From Arthrinium phaeospermum (taxonomy: Eukaryota; Ascomycota; Sordariomycetes; Amphisphaeriales; Apiosporaceae): a stretch of DNA of 64,000 bases. Numbering within the stretch: the first letter of the stretch is position 1; each line of letters opens with the position of its first letter. The stretch covers positions 3,844,001 through 3,908,000 of the forward strand of contig QYRS01000002.1 in the NCBI GenBank assembly GCA_006503535.1, given 5' to 3'. The notes under the pieces are model-generated. The model was not told the origin of the DNA. It did no database searches and saw only the letters and a program-made list of their open reading frames with translations. This document shows, piece by piece, positions 11,010 through 20,996 of this stretch. A program made the position numbers and the translations under genes.

Positions 11010-13049
11010 ATGAGCGGAGCAATGGCAGCAGCAGGCGGCGCCGGAGGCCCCCCCGGAGGCCCCCCTGGTGGCCCTCCCGGCGGCGGCCCCAATCCCCCCC
11101 CTTTCGATGGATGGGGAGTAGCGGGCATTGTAAAGACCAATGGCGGCGGCGGCTCGGGTTATACGCCCCAGCAACTCGACACCCTGACCCTCTGCGCCCT
11201 GCTGCGCGGCAACGTCTATTGGAGAAACGGCGTCATCATGGTGAGACAGTGGTCCGAGGTGCGGTCCGAGATGGCGTTGCGCGGCCACTCGACCAGCAAC
11301 GCCGCCATCCGGCGGCGCTGGGCGCAAAACATAAGGGGCCAGCTGCAGGGCCAGCTGGCGGCCCGCGACATCCAGATCGCGCAGGGCCTGGCGCCGGCGT
11401 GGCCGCCCGGCACCACCCTCCGCCGGCAGCTGGCCGAGCTGCTGGACTTCAGCGTCGACGGGCTCAACAACAACAACCCCGTGCCCGGCCCCATTGCATC
11501 CTCGGGCCCCAACGATGAAAACCTCTGGATTGACCCGGACACCTTCCAAAGGGCAAACAGTGCTTTTCAACAGATCTTCCCGGCTAATCAGCGGTGGCCG
11601 CCGGCTCAACGACCTCCGGCCCATACTCTGTCTCTCTTCGCGGCCCCCGGTCAGCAACAGCAGCCGTTACAGCAGCAACCGCCTATGCAACAGCAGCCGC
11701 CTATGCAACAGCAACAGCCAATGCAGCAGCAACAGCCAATGCAGCAGCAACAGCCGGTCCAACAGCAACAGCCTATGCAGCAGCAACAGCCGGTCCAGCA
11801 GCAACAACCGGTCCAGCAGCAACAGCCGGTCCAGCAGCAACAACCGGCCCAGCAGCAACAACCGTTCCAGCAGCCGCCCGCCCAGCCGCCTGCCCCCCTG
11901 ACCGCCCAACAGTTCATCGCCCAGTACAGCCCACCGCCCCCTACGTCCTCTCCCACGCCCTCGCAATCATCTGTCGAATACCTTCTCCAGACCATGGGCC
12001 AGCAGCAAGGTCAGCCCAGCCCCAGCCCCAGCCCCAGCCCAGGCCCAGTGGCACAGCCCGCGGCTCCTGCGCCATTCCAGCCAGGCCAGCCTTCGATGAA
12101 TGATTTCATGCAGCGACAGCAGCAGCAAATCATGAATTCCATGGGCCAAGCCCAGCAGGCGCAGGTGCAGGCGCAGGCGCCGTGGATGGGATACGGACAG
12201 CCGCAGCAGCCTCAGCCGCAGCAGCAGCAGGCGCACGAGTTTCACCCGCCCCCCAATGTTGCCGGTGCGGGTGCGTTCATGCCCGGCTATAACCCCCTGA
12301 ACCACGGCCACGGCCCGACGGATGCCGCATTCTACGCCGCTCAGACCGCAGCCCAGCTTCAGCAGATCCAGCAGCAGCAACAGCATCAACAGCTACTACA
12401 GCAGCAGCAACAGCAGCAGCAGCATCAGCAGCATCAGCTTCTTCTTCAGCAGCAGCAGCAGGAACAGCAGCGAGCGCTCGCCGCCCAGGCCGCCGCCCAG
12501 CCCCAGCCGCAATACCCCGCGTACATGGCACCCGCGAGCCCGATCCAGAACCAGAACCAGAACCAGGCCGCCTTCCCGCCCATGGACAACTACGGCTGGC
12601 CGAACCCGCCGGCCAACGACGAGGGCCGCAACAACATCACGTACCAGGTCAACGTCGGCCTCAACCACGTGGGAGGGAACCGCCGGCTCCGGCAATTCTC
12701 GCCCCAGGCCCCGCCACCGCCCCGGTCCCCCTCCCCGGAGGCCATGATCGACCCCCGGCTGCTCGCCTGGCGCCAGTCCCTCAGCCCGAACTCGCAGCCC
12801 TTCTCCCTGTCGGCGGGTTACACCCCGATGCAGCAGCCGCAGCCGCAGCCGCAGCCGCAGCTGCAGTACCCGCCTCGCTTTCCGGGGCAGGCCATGTTCT
12901 ACAACTACCCCCTACCGCCGCCGCTGCCCGGACAACTAGCACGGGGGACACCGGAAACACCGACACCGGCCCCCAGATACGGTCAGGTTCAAACCGTGCA
13001 TCCATCTGTCGAGGATGACGTCGAGGACGACGGCGACAACATCTCTTGA
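11010..13049 (+). CDS. Gln/Pro-rich low-complexity protein with possible Myb-like N-terminal domain
   Basis: Intronless frame of 679 residues, not recognised as a named family. After a Gly/Pro-rich leader (about residues 8-32) there is one ordered-looking segment, about residues 50-145, that is rich in Trp, Arg and hydrophobics. Its part VRQWSEVRSEMALRGHSTS followed by IRRRWAQNIRG resembles the helix-turn-helix spacing of SANT/Myb repeats; this is an inference. The remainder is almost wholly Gln- and Pro-rich: PMQQQQ/PVQQQQ repeats (about 220-290), PSPSPSP, then long Gln tracts near 450-490. The C-terminus is acidic (VEDDVEDDGDNIS). Such architecture suits a transcription co-regulator or other prion-like nuclear protein, but no function can be assigned. 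Expression is supported only by the long open frame and the start context. Confidence 0.65.
   Translation: MSGAMAAAGGAGGPPGGPPGGPPGGGPNPPPFDGWGVAGIVKTNGGGGSGYTPQQLDTLTLCALLRGNVYWRNGVIMVRQWSEVRSEMALRGHSTSNAAIRRRWAQNIRGQLQGQLAARDIQIAQGLAPAWPPGTTLRRQLAELLDFSVDGLNNNNPVPGPIASSGPNDENLWIDPDTFQRANSAFQQIFPANQRWPPAQRPPAHTLSLFAAPGQQQQPLQQQPPMQQQPPMQQQQPMQQQQPMQQQQPVQQQQPMQQQQPVQQQQPVQQQQPVQQQQPAQQQQPFQQPPAQPPAPLTAQQFIAQYSPPPPTSSPTPSQSSVEYLLQTMGQQQGQPSPSPSPSPGPVAQPAAPAPFQPGQPSMNDFMQRQQQQIMNSMGQAQQAQVQAQAPWMGYGQPQQPQPQQQQAHEFHPPPNVAGAGAFMPGYNPLNHGHGPTDAAFYAAQTAAQLQQIQQQQQHQQLLQQQQQQQQHQQHQLLLQQQQQEQQRALAAQAAAQPQPQYPAYMAPASPIQNQNQNQAAFPPMDNYGWPNPPANDEGRNNITYQVNVGLNHVGGNRRLRQFSPQAPPPPRSPSPEAMIDPRLLAWRQSLSPNSQPFSLSAGYTPMQQPQPQPQPQLQYPPRFPGQAMFYNYPLPPPLPGQLARGTPETPTPAPRYGQVQTVHPSVEDDVEDDGDNIS
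11682..11873 (+). repeat. Coding minisatellite of Pro-x-Gln-rich units
   Basis: Imperfect tandem units of about 15-18 bp, of the type CCG-GTC-CAG-CAG-CAA-CAG, encode PxQQQQ with x = Met, Val, Ala or Phe. CAG and CAA codons alternate and the x codon changes between units. The array has therefore expanded by unit slippage while keeping frame. It lies inside the Gln/Pro-rich gene. Confidence 0.85.
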
Positions 13050-13276
13050 GGATTGGGGAGTGTAGGGCCGACAGGGTGCCATCTCATTCAAAGGTAAGTG
13101 GCTGCGTAGACTTGTTTATCTGTTTTTATCTGTTTTTGTTTTTGTTTCGGTAATGTTTCACGTCTTTATCCGGCTCCGGATCGAGACGTCTTGTGATGGT
13201 AAGTCGTAGCATCAGCATATACCAAGTTATATTTTCAATACATACGAATATCAAAACTGTTGTATTTTATCTTGAA

Positions 13277-13337
<61 letters not shown>

Positions 13338-13638
13338 TGAACTTCCGCAATATGCATAATGTTGCTTTGATATCTACAGAAGCCAGGTGAACAGACCACG
13401 ACAGCTCGAGTACCAGTGACACTAGCGATCAGACCCCTGAACCGGCTTCTAAACGTCAGCGAACTTCCCCTTTCCATCAAACTATTGGCGAAGTTTGAAC
13501 AGCGCGTAACCGAACTGTGCTCGCGACAGTCTGGACAAGATTATCAAGGAGGAGATGCAATCGGTACAGCAAGATTGTGACCCAACTACGTAAGCCAACA
13601 GACAGTCGGATCCATCCATCCATCCCCCGGCCGCCGCC
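13050..13638. other. Convergent spacer containing a very long T homopolymer
   Basis: This spacer lies between the 3' ends of the Gln-rich gene and the 170-residue orphan gene. Apart from the T tract described separately, it holds short T-rich runs (TGTTTTTATCTGTTTTTGTTTTTG near 13120-13146) but no gene. Confidence 0.5.
13280..13335. repeat. 56-nt T homopolymer
   Basis: An uninterrupted run of 56 T is seen directly. It lies downstream of both convergent genes. Exact length in the living genome is uncertain, because such tracts are slippage-prone and hard to sequence. Confidence 0.9.
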
Positions 13639-14245
13639 TTAAACCACCTCGAGACTTCCGTTCGCCCCGGCCTGCACACGTTTGCTGTACTTCACCGGGC
13701 ACACCACCGAGTCGCCGTTGTTGCCGCCTTTGGCCGCTTTGTGGGCCCCATCGAGGGCCTGACGTAAGGCGTCGACGATGCCTTGAGGGTCGATGTACTT
13801 ATTCTTGTCACCACTCTCGACGTTGGCGAGCGTGGCGTCGATGTAGAGCTCCACGAGGGGCTGGCCATTCTTGACGCTCTTGGACCGCGTCTTGGTCTGG
13901 TCACGCGTCTCGTGGCCGCCCGGGACGTGGGCTAGGGTAAGGTCAATGGCCTAGATTCCGACAAAAAAGAAGGAGAAACCCGAGCTTTATTTAGTAATGA
14001 AGTAAATAAATTTCAGAGGCTCATTCAAGTCTGTCTGTACCTACATTGCTGTCCCCCTTTCTCTTAGCCGTGACGAAGAAACGCCCCTTGATTCCCTTGA
14101 GGTTCTTAGGTGGGTTGTAGACTACTACCACATCATTCGTGCTTGGGATCCAGGTGTTCGCCGAGAGGCTTTTGCTAAGAATTTCGGCTTGGTGATCCAA
14201 CCAAGCCAGGGCGTTGCCGGCCTGGCTGTGGGAGAAAGTGTCCAT
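13639..14245 (-). CDS. Hypothetical 170-residue protein
   Basis: The model has two exons, 14245-14045 and 13950-13639, with a 94-bp intron (GTAGGT donor, CTAG acceptor) that closes to 170 residues. Not recognised. It has no signal peptide, membrane segment or Cys motif. It is moderately basic and mixed in composition, with a plausible beta-rich middle (NDVVVVYNPPKNLKGIKGRF) and a helical C-terminal stretch (GIVDALRQALDGAHKAAKGG). The acceptable codon use, intron symmetry and absence of internal stops support a real gene. Either a lineage-restricted protein or a very diverged family member is possible. Confidence 0.55.
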
Positions 14246-15360
14246 GGATAATGGTAACTAAGTGAGTAAAATGACTGAAATGACTGAGGTAAATCTAGTC
14301 TCACTGGGTATGGGCGCGTCCTTTGTATCTTTCTAGTCCTTGTGAAAATTCAGAGTTCTCTGAGAAAAGGAAGATAGGGGGAGATAAAATTGAATAGGAA
14401 AAGGGCATGTAGTTAAAGGGCCATGATGGTAATGAGAGACGTTTGCCATCTTTGGATTTATGACTGCATCCTCACCCACAGCTTGTCTGGAAACTCACAC
14501 AGGCTATATGATTGTCGGTTGTTTACAAGCTTTTTGATGCTGACCGATATAAGTTCTATTCCTATGATTCATAGGTTTGTCATTGTGCTTGATATGTTTG
14601 GATTGCTATATGAACTCATATACAGCCCCTTGTAACAGCAGTAAAAAGTTGGCCTAGGTAGGTACATAACTGATATCCTGTCGTCGTCATGGTCTGTCAA
14701 ACAGCCATGAAATAAGGAAGGAGATCGACCAAACCTAGCTAGTATCCAATATGGAATGCGTGAAACAAATGAGTGTTTATGATTGGTTGACTCTTAGCGT
14801 GGCTGACTCATGCACGCCAGTCTCCTTGCATTCTCATGGATGGGATGAGACAAGTTGGAGGAATAGGTCTCAGCTCCCCAGAGAGCTTTTTTGATATCGA
14901 GGCTTGAGCTACATAGTTACTTCCTTTAGCCGGTAGAGGACAGGCCCCATTGCGCGCGCTACAGTGGGAATCGCCCTGGGATTGCGGGGGGACATGCATG
15001 CCCCGGAAACTAGCGGGGTGCCCCGTCAGCCCTATTGACATCAACCTGCATCCAATTCCAGTTAAGTGATTTGGGTGCCTTGGACCGTAGAAGGTCGATT
15101 GTTTGCTGCATTCAATAAGTACTTCCTCAGGCATGTCACTTCTATTCAATATGCCGTGTGGTGCTATGTCCTCTTGCCAATTGCCATTCGCCGACTTGAC
15201 TTGACATTATTCAAAAGATTCATCGCCGATTTTGGCAGTGAAACATTTTCATCAATTCATCGCCGACTTCACCTGATATTATCAACATATTTGTCGCTGA
15301 CTTTGGTAGTGGGGGTTTCTCATCAATTTATCGACGAGGTGAAAACCGCCTAAAATTGTC
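14246..15360. other. Intergenic region upstream of the APH-like gene
   Basis: This spacer lies between the divergent orphan gene and the APH-like gene. No gene is seen. Its right end carries the imperfect 70-bp tandem repeat described separately. Confidence 0.5.
15186..15341. repeat. Imperfect tandem repeat of about 70 bp, two full units plus a partial third
   Basis: Units begin near 15186, 15255 and 15326 with ATTCGCCGAC, ATTCATCGCCGAC and ATTTATCGACGAG. Each full unit contains a GACTTTGGTAGTG or GATTTTGGCAGTG block and ends TTCTCATCA or TTTTCATCA. Divergence between units is considerable, so the duplication is not recent. It ends about 20 bp before the ATG of the APH-like gene, so it lies in its promoter or leader. 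Confidence 0.7.
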
Positions 15361-17429
15361 ATGGCGGCTCTCTTAGATTCCAAGACCACATCGCCGACCT
15401 GGCCTCCTTCACCACCGTCGTCACCTTTTCCCGTCACCCTCACCAAGGCCGGCACCGCCGGACCCCAATCCCGCCCTCATCAACTTCAGCCCGCCAAGAA
15501 ACGGACGCTGGCTCGAGCACAAGCTGAGCAGTCGGCCTGGATCGCCGCCGTGCCCGACACCGACCCGTACACTTGCGACCCCCAAGTCTACTGGGAGTGG
15601 AAGAATAAGCCAAGACCAAGTGAACAATCTGACGAGGAGGATGAGGAAAGCGACGACGACGAGCAGCAAGAGGCCCGCGATCTCCGAGCCGGCGGCCCTT
15701 GCTCGAGCGATATCGCCCAGATGTTGAACGACTATGTCGCTCGTAACCTTCTTCCTAGCTCTTTCCAGCACTATCGCGTTACCTACTTCGTCAGCGGATG
15801 CTACAACAAACTGTTTGCTCTCGATATGCCTGACCATGACAGCGGCCAAGGTGACTACAACGGCACTACCACCAGCCTCCTCCTGCGCGTCTCCAAGCCC
15901 ATCTTGCCGTTTCACAAGGTCGAAAGCGAAGTGGCTTCCATCTGCCTGGCCCGAAGCCAGGGCGTCCCATCGCCCGAGGTATACTACTACGACACATCGG
16001 GCTGCAACACGCTGGGCCTGGACTGGATCATCTACGAGCGTATTACCGGCTGCTGCAGCCTCGAGCACCGCCAACAACAGCTCCAGGACTATGACATCCG
16101 CCACCGCCCCCCTGGGGCACCACCGAGTGGCGCGCCTTCAAGCCATACTTCAACCGGAACCCCTGGCAGGACTTGGGCTGTACTCTGGCCCGGCACACCC
16201 AGAGCCTACGTCGCGTGGCATTTGATGGCATCGGCAGCGTCTATAACCGCCAGTACGACAAGGTTGGTCCTCTATGCTTGCCCTTCTTCGGTAGCTGTCC
16301 TGCCTGGGCCTGCCAACCACCTGGACCCTTCCGAAGCACTTTCGACCTGGTACGGAGCTTGTTACGCCTCTGGACCCATCTCACCGACTACCACCTCCCA
16401 GACGGTACCTGTCTCCGCCCTGAGGATGCACCGCACAGCTCCGGGAGCGCTGGTTCGCCCGACTCAAGTGGTGATAACGACGATGGCGACGATATCCAGC
16501 ACGTCTTTCCATACACAAGAGCCAAGGCTACTACTAAAAACCCAGCGACTGCCGTCGATAACGATGATGAGGAGGGCACTCGCTGTCTTCGGAGCATCTG
16601 GAAGGAGCTCCACAGCCTCGTCGACTACCTCGAGTCGACCTACGGTGATACACCTTATTCTGCTTCCACTTCCCCATCTTCTTCCTCTTCCAGCTCCAGC
16701 TCCAGCTCCAGCTCCAGCTCTAGGCGCACCTATCTAGCGCACCGCGACCTCCACGACGCCAACACCCTGATGCAGGTGGTCGGGGATGACGAAAGCCAGG
16801 AGCTGAAGCTCCTATCGCTACTGGACTGGGAGCACACGTTTGCCGTGCCCGACGAGCTGTGGTACGGGTACCTGCCCAAGATTCAGTCGGTCTTTGCCAC
16901 GGGGGGCGGCTACGGCCGGATCTGGGAGGCCGAGCCTACCGCCCCGCACCTGGACCTAGCCCTGTTGTTCGACGCCCGCGCCAACGCCGCCGATACGGGT
17001 CTCAGCTGGGACCTCGTCGAGCCCGGCTTCACCGCCGCGAGCGAGCGCCGCGTGCGCGAGAGCGGCCACCCCGGGGATTGCCTCGACTTCGACGACGTCG
17101 GCAAGTTCTTAGCCTCTTCTTTCATGCTGGAGGAGGTGGAGGAGGAGGAGGATGACCACGACGAAGAAGACGATAGCCAGAATCGTCAGAACCACAACGA
17201 CATCCAAAACGGCCAGAAGAAGAGAAAGCGTTCCAGACAACAACCCCCGGCCACGGGCTGGGTGCTGATTATGCGCGAGCTCGTGCACGTCTTGGGACCG
17301 CACGCCTGTCGGCACGGCCGGGACATGTCCAAGAAGAGCGTGCGATGGCTGGAAAGGATCCTCGCGGCGTTTCGGGACCACGTCGAGACCAACGGCGACG
17401 GTGTGAGCGCCAGCAGCGGCGTTTTGTAA
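15361..17429 (+). CDS. APH-fold phosphotransferase-like protein with apparent one-base frameshift
   Basis: Protein-kinase-like (APH/choline kinase fold) protein of the type common in Pezizomycotina. The catalytic signature HRDLHDANTLM (His-x-Asp, then Asn) and the metal-binding LLDWEHTF are intact, so activity is plausible; the substrate is unknown. The N-terminal lobe (about residues 130-240) is read in one frame. At a run of six C (16107-16112) the homology moves to the next frame, which continues WGTTEWRAFKPYF to the end. One missing C restores a single frame of 689 residues. No GT-AG intron explains the shift. Insertions include an acidic stretch at about residues 85-105, a poly-Ser tract encoded by AGCTCC repeats just before the catalytic motif (about residue 445), and a Glu/Asp-rich plus basic segment near 590-630. 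ATG 15361 is the first in-frame ATG. Confidence 0.75.
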
Positions 17430-18842
17430 ATTGTTGGGTTGGTGGATAGAGGATGTATCGATGAGAGAGGGTGGAGGGTGGAAGATCTAGCTAAATAGGT
17501 AGCTAGCTAGCTGGCTGGTTCCTCGATTCGGTCATCCGGCCAGTGCCAGCGCCAATCCATTCACGTAGATAAATCGATACAGATGTCCCACCATCCCTCC
17601 AAGGAAGGAGCAACGCACAAGTCACACATACTGTACTACATAAAACCGGTCACCATTTCTGGTTCCTAGACCAGCCAGACGCTCGTCTCATCATCATCTT
17701 TGATTCAATTGAACCATCGTATCCCTTCTCATCTCCTCCTGCTTGCCCACGTGCCACGTGCTATTGAATTCTCAGTGCTATAACGCTACAGTAGCCAGCT
17801 AGGCTAGAGATAAGGACTCGCTAATTACCTTGGACACAAGGCCAATTCCAGCCCTTGCCGCCGCTATGCCATTCGTAGGCGGCTCGCATTGCCTGGCGAA
17901 CCCAGCGGGCTCTCTTACAGTAGCACGAGTCTTCCCCCTCCCTGGCGTATCTTTGTTGCGATGTGTTGTTTCGGCAAGCCAGATCATTATATGACCCTTT
18001 CGATCCAAGGTAAACCATAATTAAGAAACTTCAAGGCTTCCTAGAATACCTCGAAGCGTCCTGTAAGACCTATGCGGACCGGTGATATGAGAACTATTAA
18101 TATGCCATGGCCTCGGGCCACATGGCCGAGTATCGACTGATGAGTGAATGGCTTTATTAGGTATCGACTCGGGAGCTAGATACTATATCGAATACCAACC
18201 CAGGAGCACGACATCCCAACGTAGTAATTTGAGCATCACATAGTCCACTAACCACCAGCAACATAACAGAACATGGCCTTGCTTGCTGTGATTAGACACC
18301 ACCAAGTAGAATTGAGCCCCTTGCCACGTCCGCATGTACAGGCTCGTTGACTTCAGAAGATCACAACTCACGAGGTTAAGCAGGTGTGCAAGATAGAGTA
18401 ACGTCAATGTTGGTTCAGGTAATATATATAACAAGGCGTGTCAGAGCCTCCAATAAATGACTACATCAAAGCTGCTTGAGAGCAATTCCTCAATTCGTAA
18501 AACTCCCGTTCAGAACATCGTGTGGGGGGTATTTGATCTCTAAAAGAATCCAAAGCCACAGCCAATAAAAAAAGTTCGCGCCTCCCCCGTGAATGGTTTT
18601 GGACATCAAAGCATGACCAGTAATATCGTAGGTATCCCACAATGCCGTCTCTTCGTCCAAAACGCCGTACAAATAGTAATGTAATGTATATGTAATAAGC
18701 CAACAAACTCCTAGTCCATGCCCGCTAAACGTTGTAGACAGACCTCCGCATGAGCTTCATCCCCAGCATGTGTGATATCGAAAGTTTTTTTTTCTCAAAA
18801 AAGATGTATGTAAAAGGTGTTGAGAAGGGGGGAAAAAAAGAA
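17430..18842. other. Intergenic region, 3' to both neighbours
   Basis: No gene is seen. It holds an (AGCT)n-like run near 17490-17515 and AT-rich stretches around 18420-18700. It lies between the convergent 3' ends of the APH-like gene and YND1. Confidence 0.5.
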
Positions 18843-20996
18843 TTAGTCTTCGTTCAAGGGGCTCATCAGAGGGCTCTTGAGTCTCGTTGGGCTGCCTGCG
18901 CGACTGCGGCGGCCAGCGTTGATCACCTGCGGCACAAGACGCTCTCGGCTCTCGGTACGCACGACCATGCCGCTTCTGTCAATGGCGCTGACCGGATAGG
19001 GCTGCTTGCGCAGATCATCGAAGGTGTGCATGTTGAGCTTGGGAGTAGCCAAGCCCGAGGTCCGCCCTTGGCGTTCACTGCAGCTGCTGTCGGATTCAGC
19101 CTCGTCCGAGTCCACGTCACCGAGCTCAAACTGCGCAGCATCGCCCTCCTCGATAACCCTTTCGTAGGGGTGCGATGGGCGGCCAAAGAGCTTTCCGGCA
19201 AGGGCAGAGATCCCGCGGTTCGTGGTCTTGCGCTGGCTGCCAGGTCGGCGGTGATGGCGGCGAAGCATGGCGTTGACCCGGGTGTAGAGGCGCATCCTCC
19301 GGTCCCGCTTTCGGAAGAAAAAGAAGAGAAGTAATAATACAAGGAAGAAGAGCAGGAAGCCGGAGCCTGACTTGGTTTTGACATGATCAACCAGATCTTC
19401 GGTCAAGTCATCAGTCCAACCATCATCCTCGCTGTCAAAGGGCAACGCTGTCCAGTTCGAGCCAGCGTGCTGCCAATCGGCAGGAATGCCTTTGATATTG
19501 GCACCGAATCCGACGGGAAGCTCTTTGATCGTATCTTTAGGCGGTACTTGGCCAGCAGCGTAGAGCACCATGGGACCGATGGTCCAGCTGACCTCAATGT
19601 CGTCCACCTTATCAACAGCCTGAAATGGTTCCAGGAATCCCTTGTCCTTTGCTGCTTCGCCGATTTCTTTGGTGATATTGGCGGTGGCGCCTGCGGCATG
19701 CTCAATACCAACACGGGGAACGCCAATTCCATCGTGCAGGACATTGATCAGCCAAGAAGCCTTGAAGCAAGCCTCTTGGGCATCCCTAGAGTGATCCTTC
19801 TTTCTGGTTTCGAGGCCATCCTCGATATCACCCCATTCTTGGCTGCAGAAGTCGAGAACCTTCTTCTGATACGTGGCGAAGTCGTAGACCTTTTCGTTCT
19901 TGTCCGCAAAGACGCCGTGCGTCGTGTGCCAGTATTCCGACACTCCGACAAAATGGTTCACGTCAAAATCGATCGCGGGAACATGCTGGCCATCCAAGAG
20001 GCAAGGTTCGTTGGTGCAAGGCTTATCCTTTCCGAGCAAGGGTTTCGTCATCCTCAGGCACTGGTCGAATAAGCCCGTTCCAACGAGCATCAGCTTGTCT
20101 GCTGTGCCTTCAACGAAGTCGCCGCTCTCGGTCGTTCGCAGCCCCTTGGGCATGCAGGGGTCCGGGACCTCATGTTCGCCTTCGAGGAGGAATGAATCGA
20201 CGAGATCCTGAACGTAGCGTTGCCGGGCCTGGTTGACGCCGAAGCCCAGCCACGTGGTCGTGAATACCTTGTATTCGGTTGGCTCTCCATTCAGAGTTCG
20301 CAGGCGCAACAGCTTCAGGTCGTCGCCGTGCTTCGCAGATTCGGTTGCGTTCGGAGCAAAGGCGATTTGAGCGGAGGCGCCACCCATGTCGAGAAAGCCA
20401 TAGGTATGGTGGTCCTTACCGTGCGCGTGTCCTTTCGGGTCGTCAAAGCCGCCCAGCAAGTAGTTGGCCGAAATCCAGCCATATAATCCCTCAGTATCAC
20501 CGGGAATTACCCGGATATGTTGGTCGCAATCCGGCAGGGAGAACTCGGTATTTTGGCGGAAGTAGCTGCAGACTTCGGTGAGGACCGCGCGTTGTTGCCG
20601 GGGTGGCAGTAATCGCATACCGGCTGTGGCCATCAAGAAAATAGGCGTATCGGGATGCGACTCCTCGGGGATGACATTCATGGCGTGCTCCAGCAGATCC
20701 CTCAAGTATTCGCCGACATCTTCGGCATGATCGCCAAAGGTGGAGATGCCCGGTCTGATCTTCTTGGTCCATTTCTTTTCCGTCTTGAGCTTCGGTAACC
20801 TGTGCAGTTCTTCGAGGTCGGCATGCTTCGCAGCTCGTGCAGGATCCTTCCATCGGTACACGTGCAGCCGGGTGCCGGAAGAGCCGGCGTCGAGGATGAC
20901 ACCCCAACGATCTGTTCGGCGACCCAAGAAGTCAGCCACGATACCCATTGGATGTGTTGCAGTACCATTTGGTTACTTACGTTTTGATTTACCCAT
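18843..20996 (-). CDS. YND1: Golgi apyrase, GDA1/CD39 nucleoside phosphatase
   Basis: Membrane-bound nucleoside di/triphosphatase of the GDA1/CD39 family, the Ynd1 type. It hydrolyses nucleoside diphosphates in the Golgi lumen after glycosyl transfer. Apyrase conserved regions are seen in order: DAGSSGTRLHVYRW, ATAGMRLLP, the catalytic-Glu region GDTEGLYGWISANYLLGG and GFLDMGGASAQIAF. One strongly hydrophobic segment (about residues 520-541) is followed by RKRDRR and a long disordered cytosolic tail of about 150 residues. This topology fits yeast Ynd1 rather than Gda1. I prefer a spliced start: exon 1 20996-20981, intron 20980-20912 (GTAAGT, CTGAC branch, CAG), exon 2 to 18843. It gives MGKSKHRWGVILDAG, like family members, and 694 residues. 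The unspliced alternative starts at 20948 inside this intron (701 residues). Confidence 0.88.

Noticed and set aside
13280..14245. The 170-residue gene as a retrocopy with the T tract as its poly(A) tail
   Set aside because: The gene keeps a spliceosomal intron, and the tract lies over 300 bp beyond its stop without a duplicated target site.
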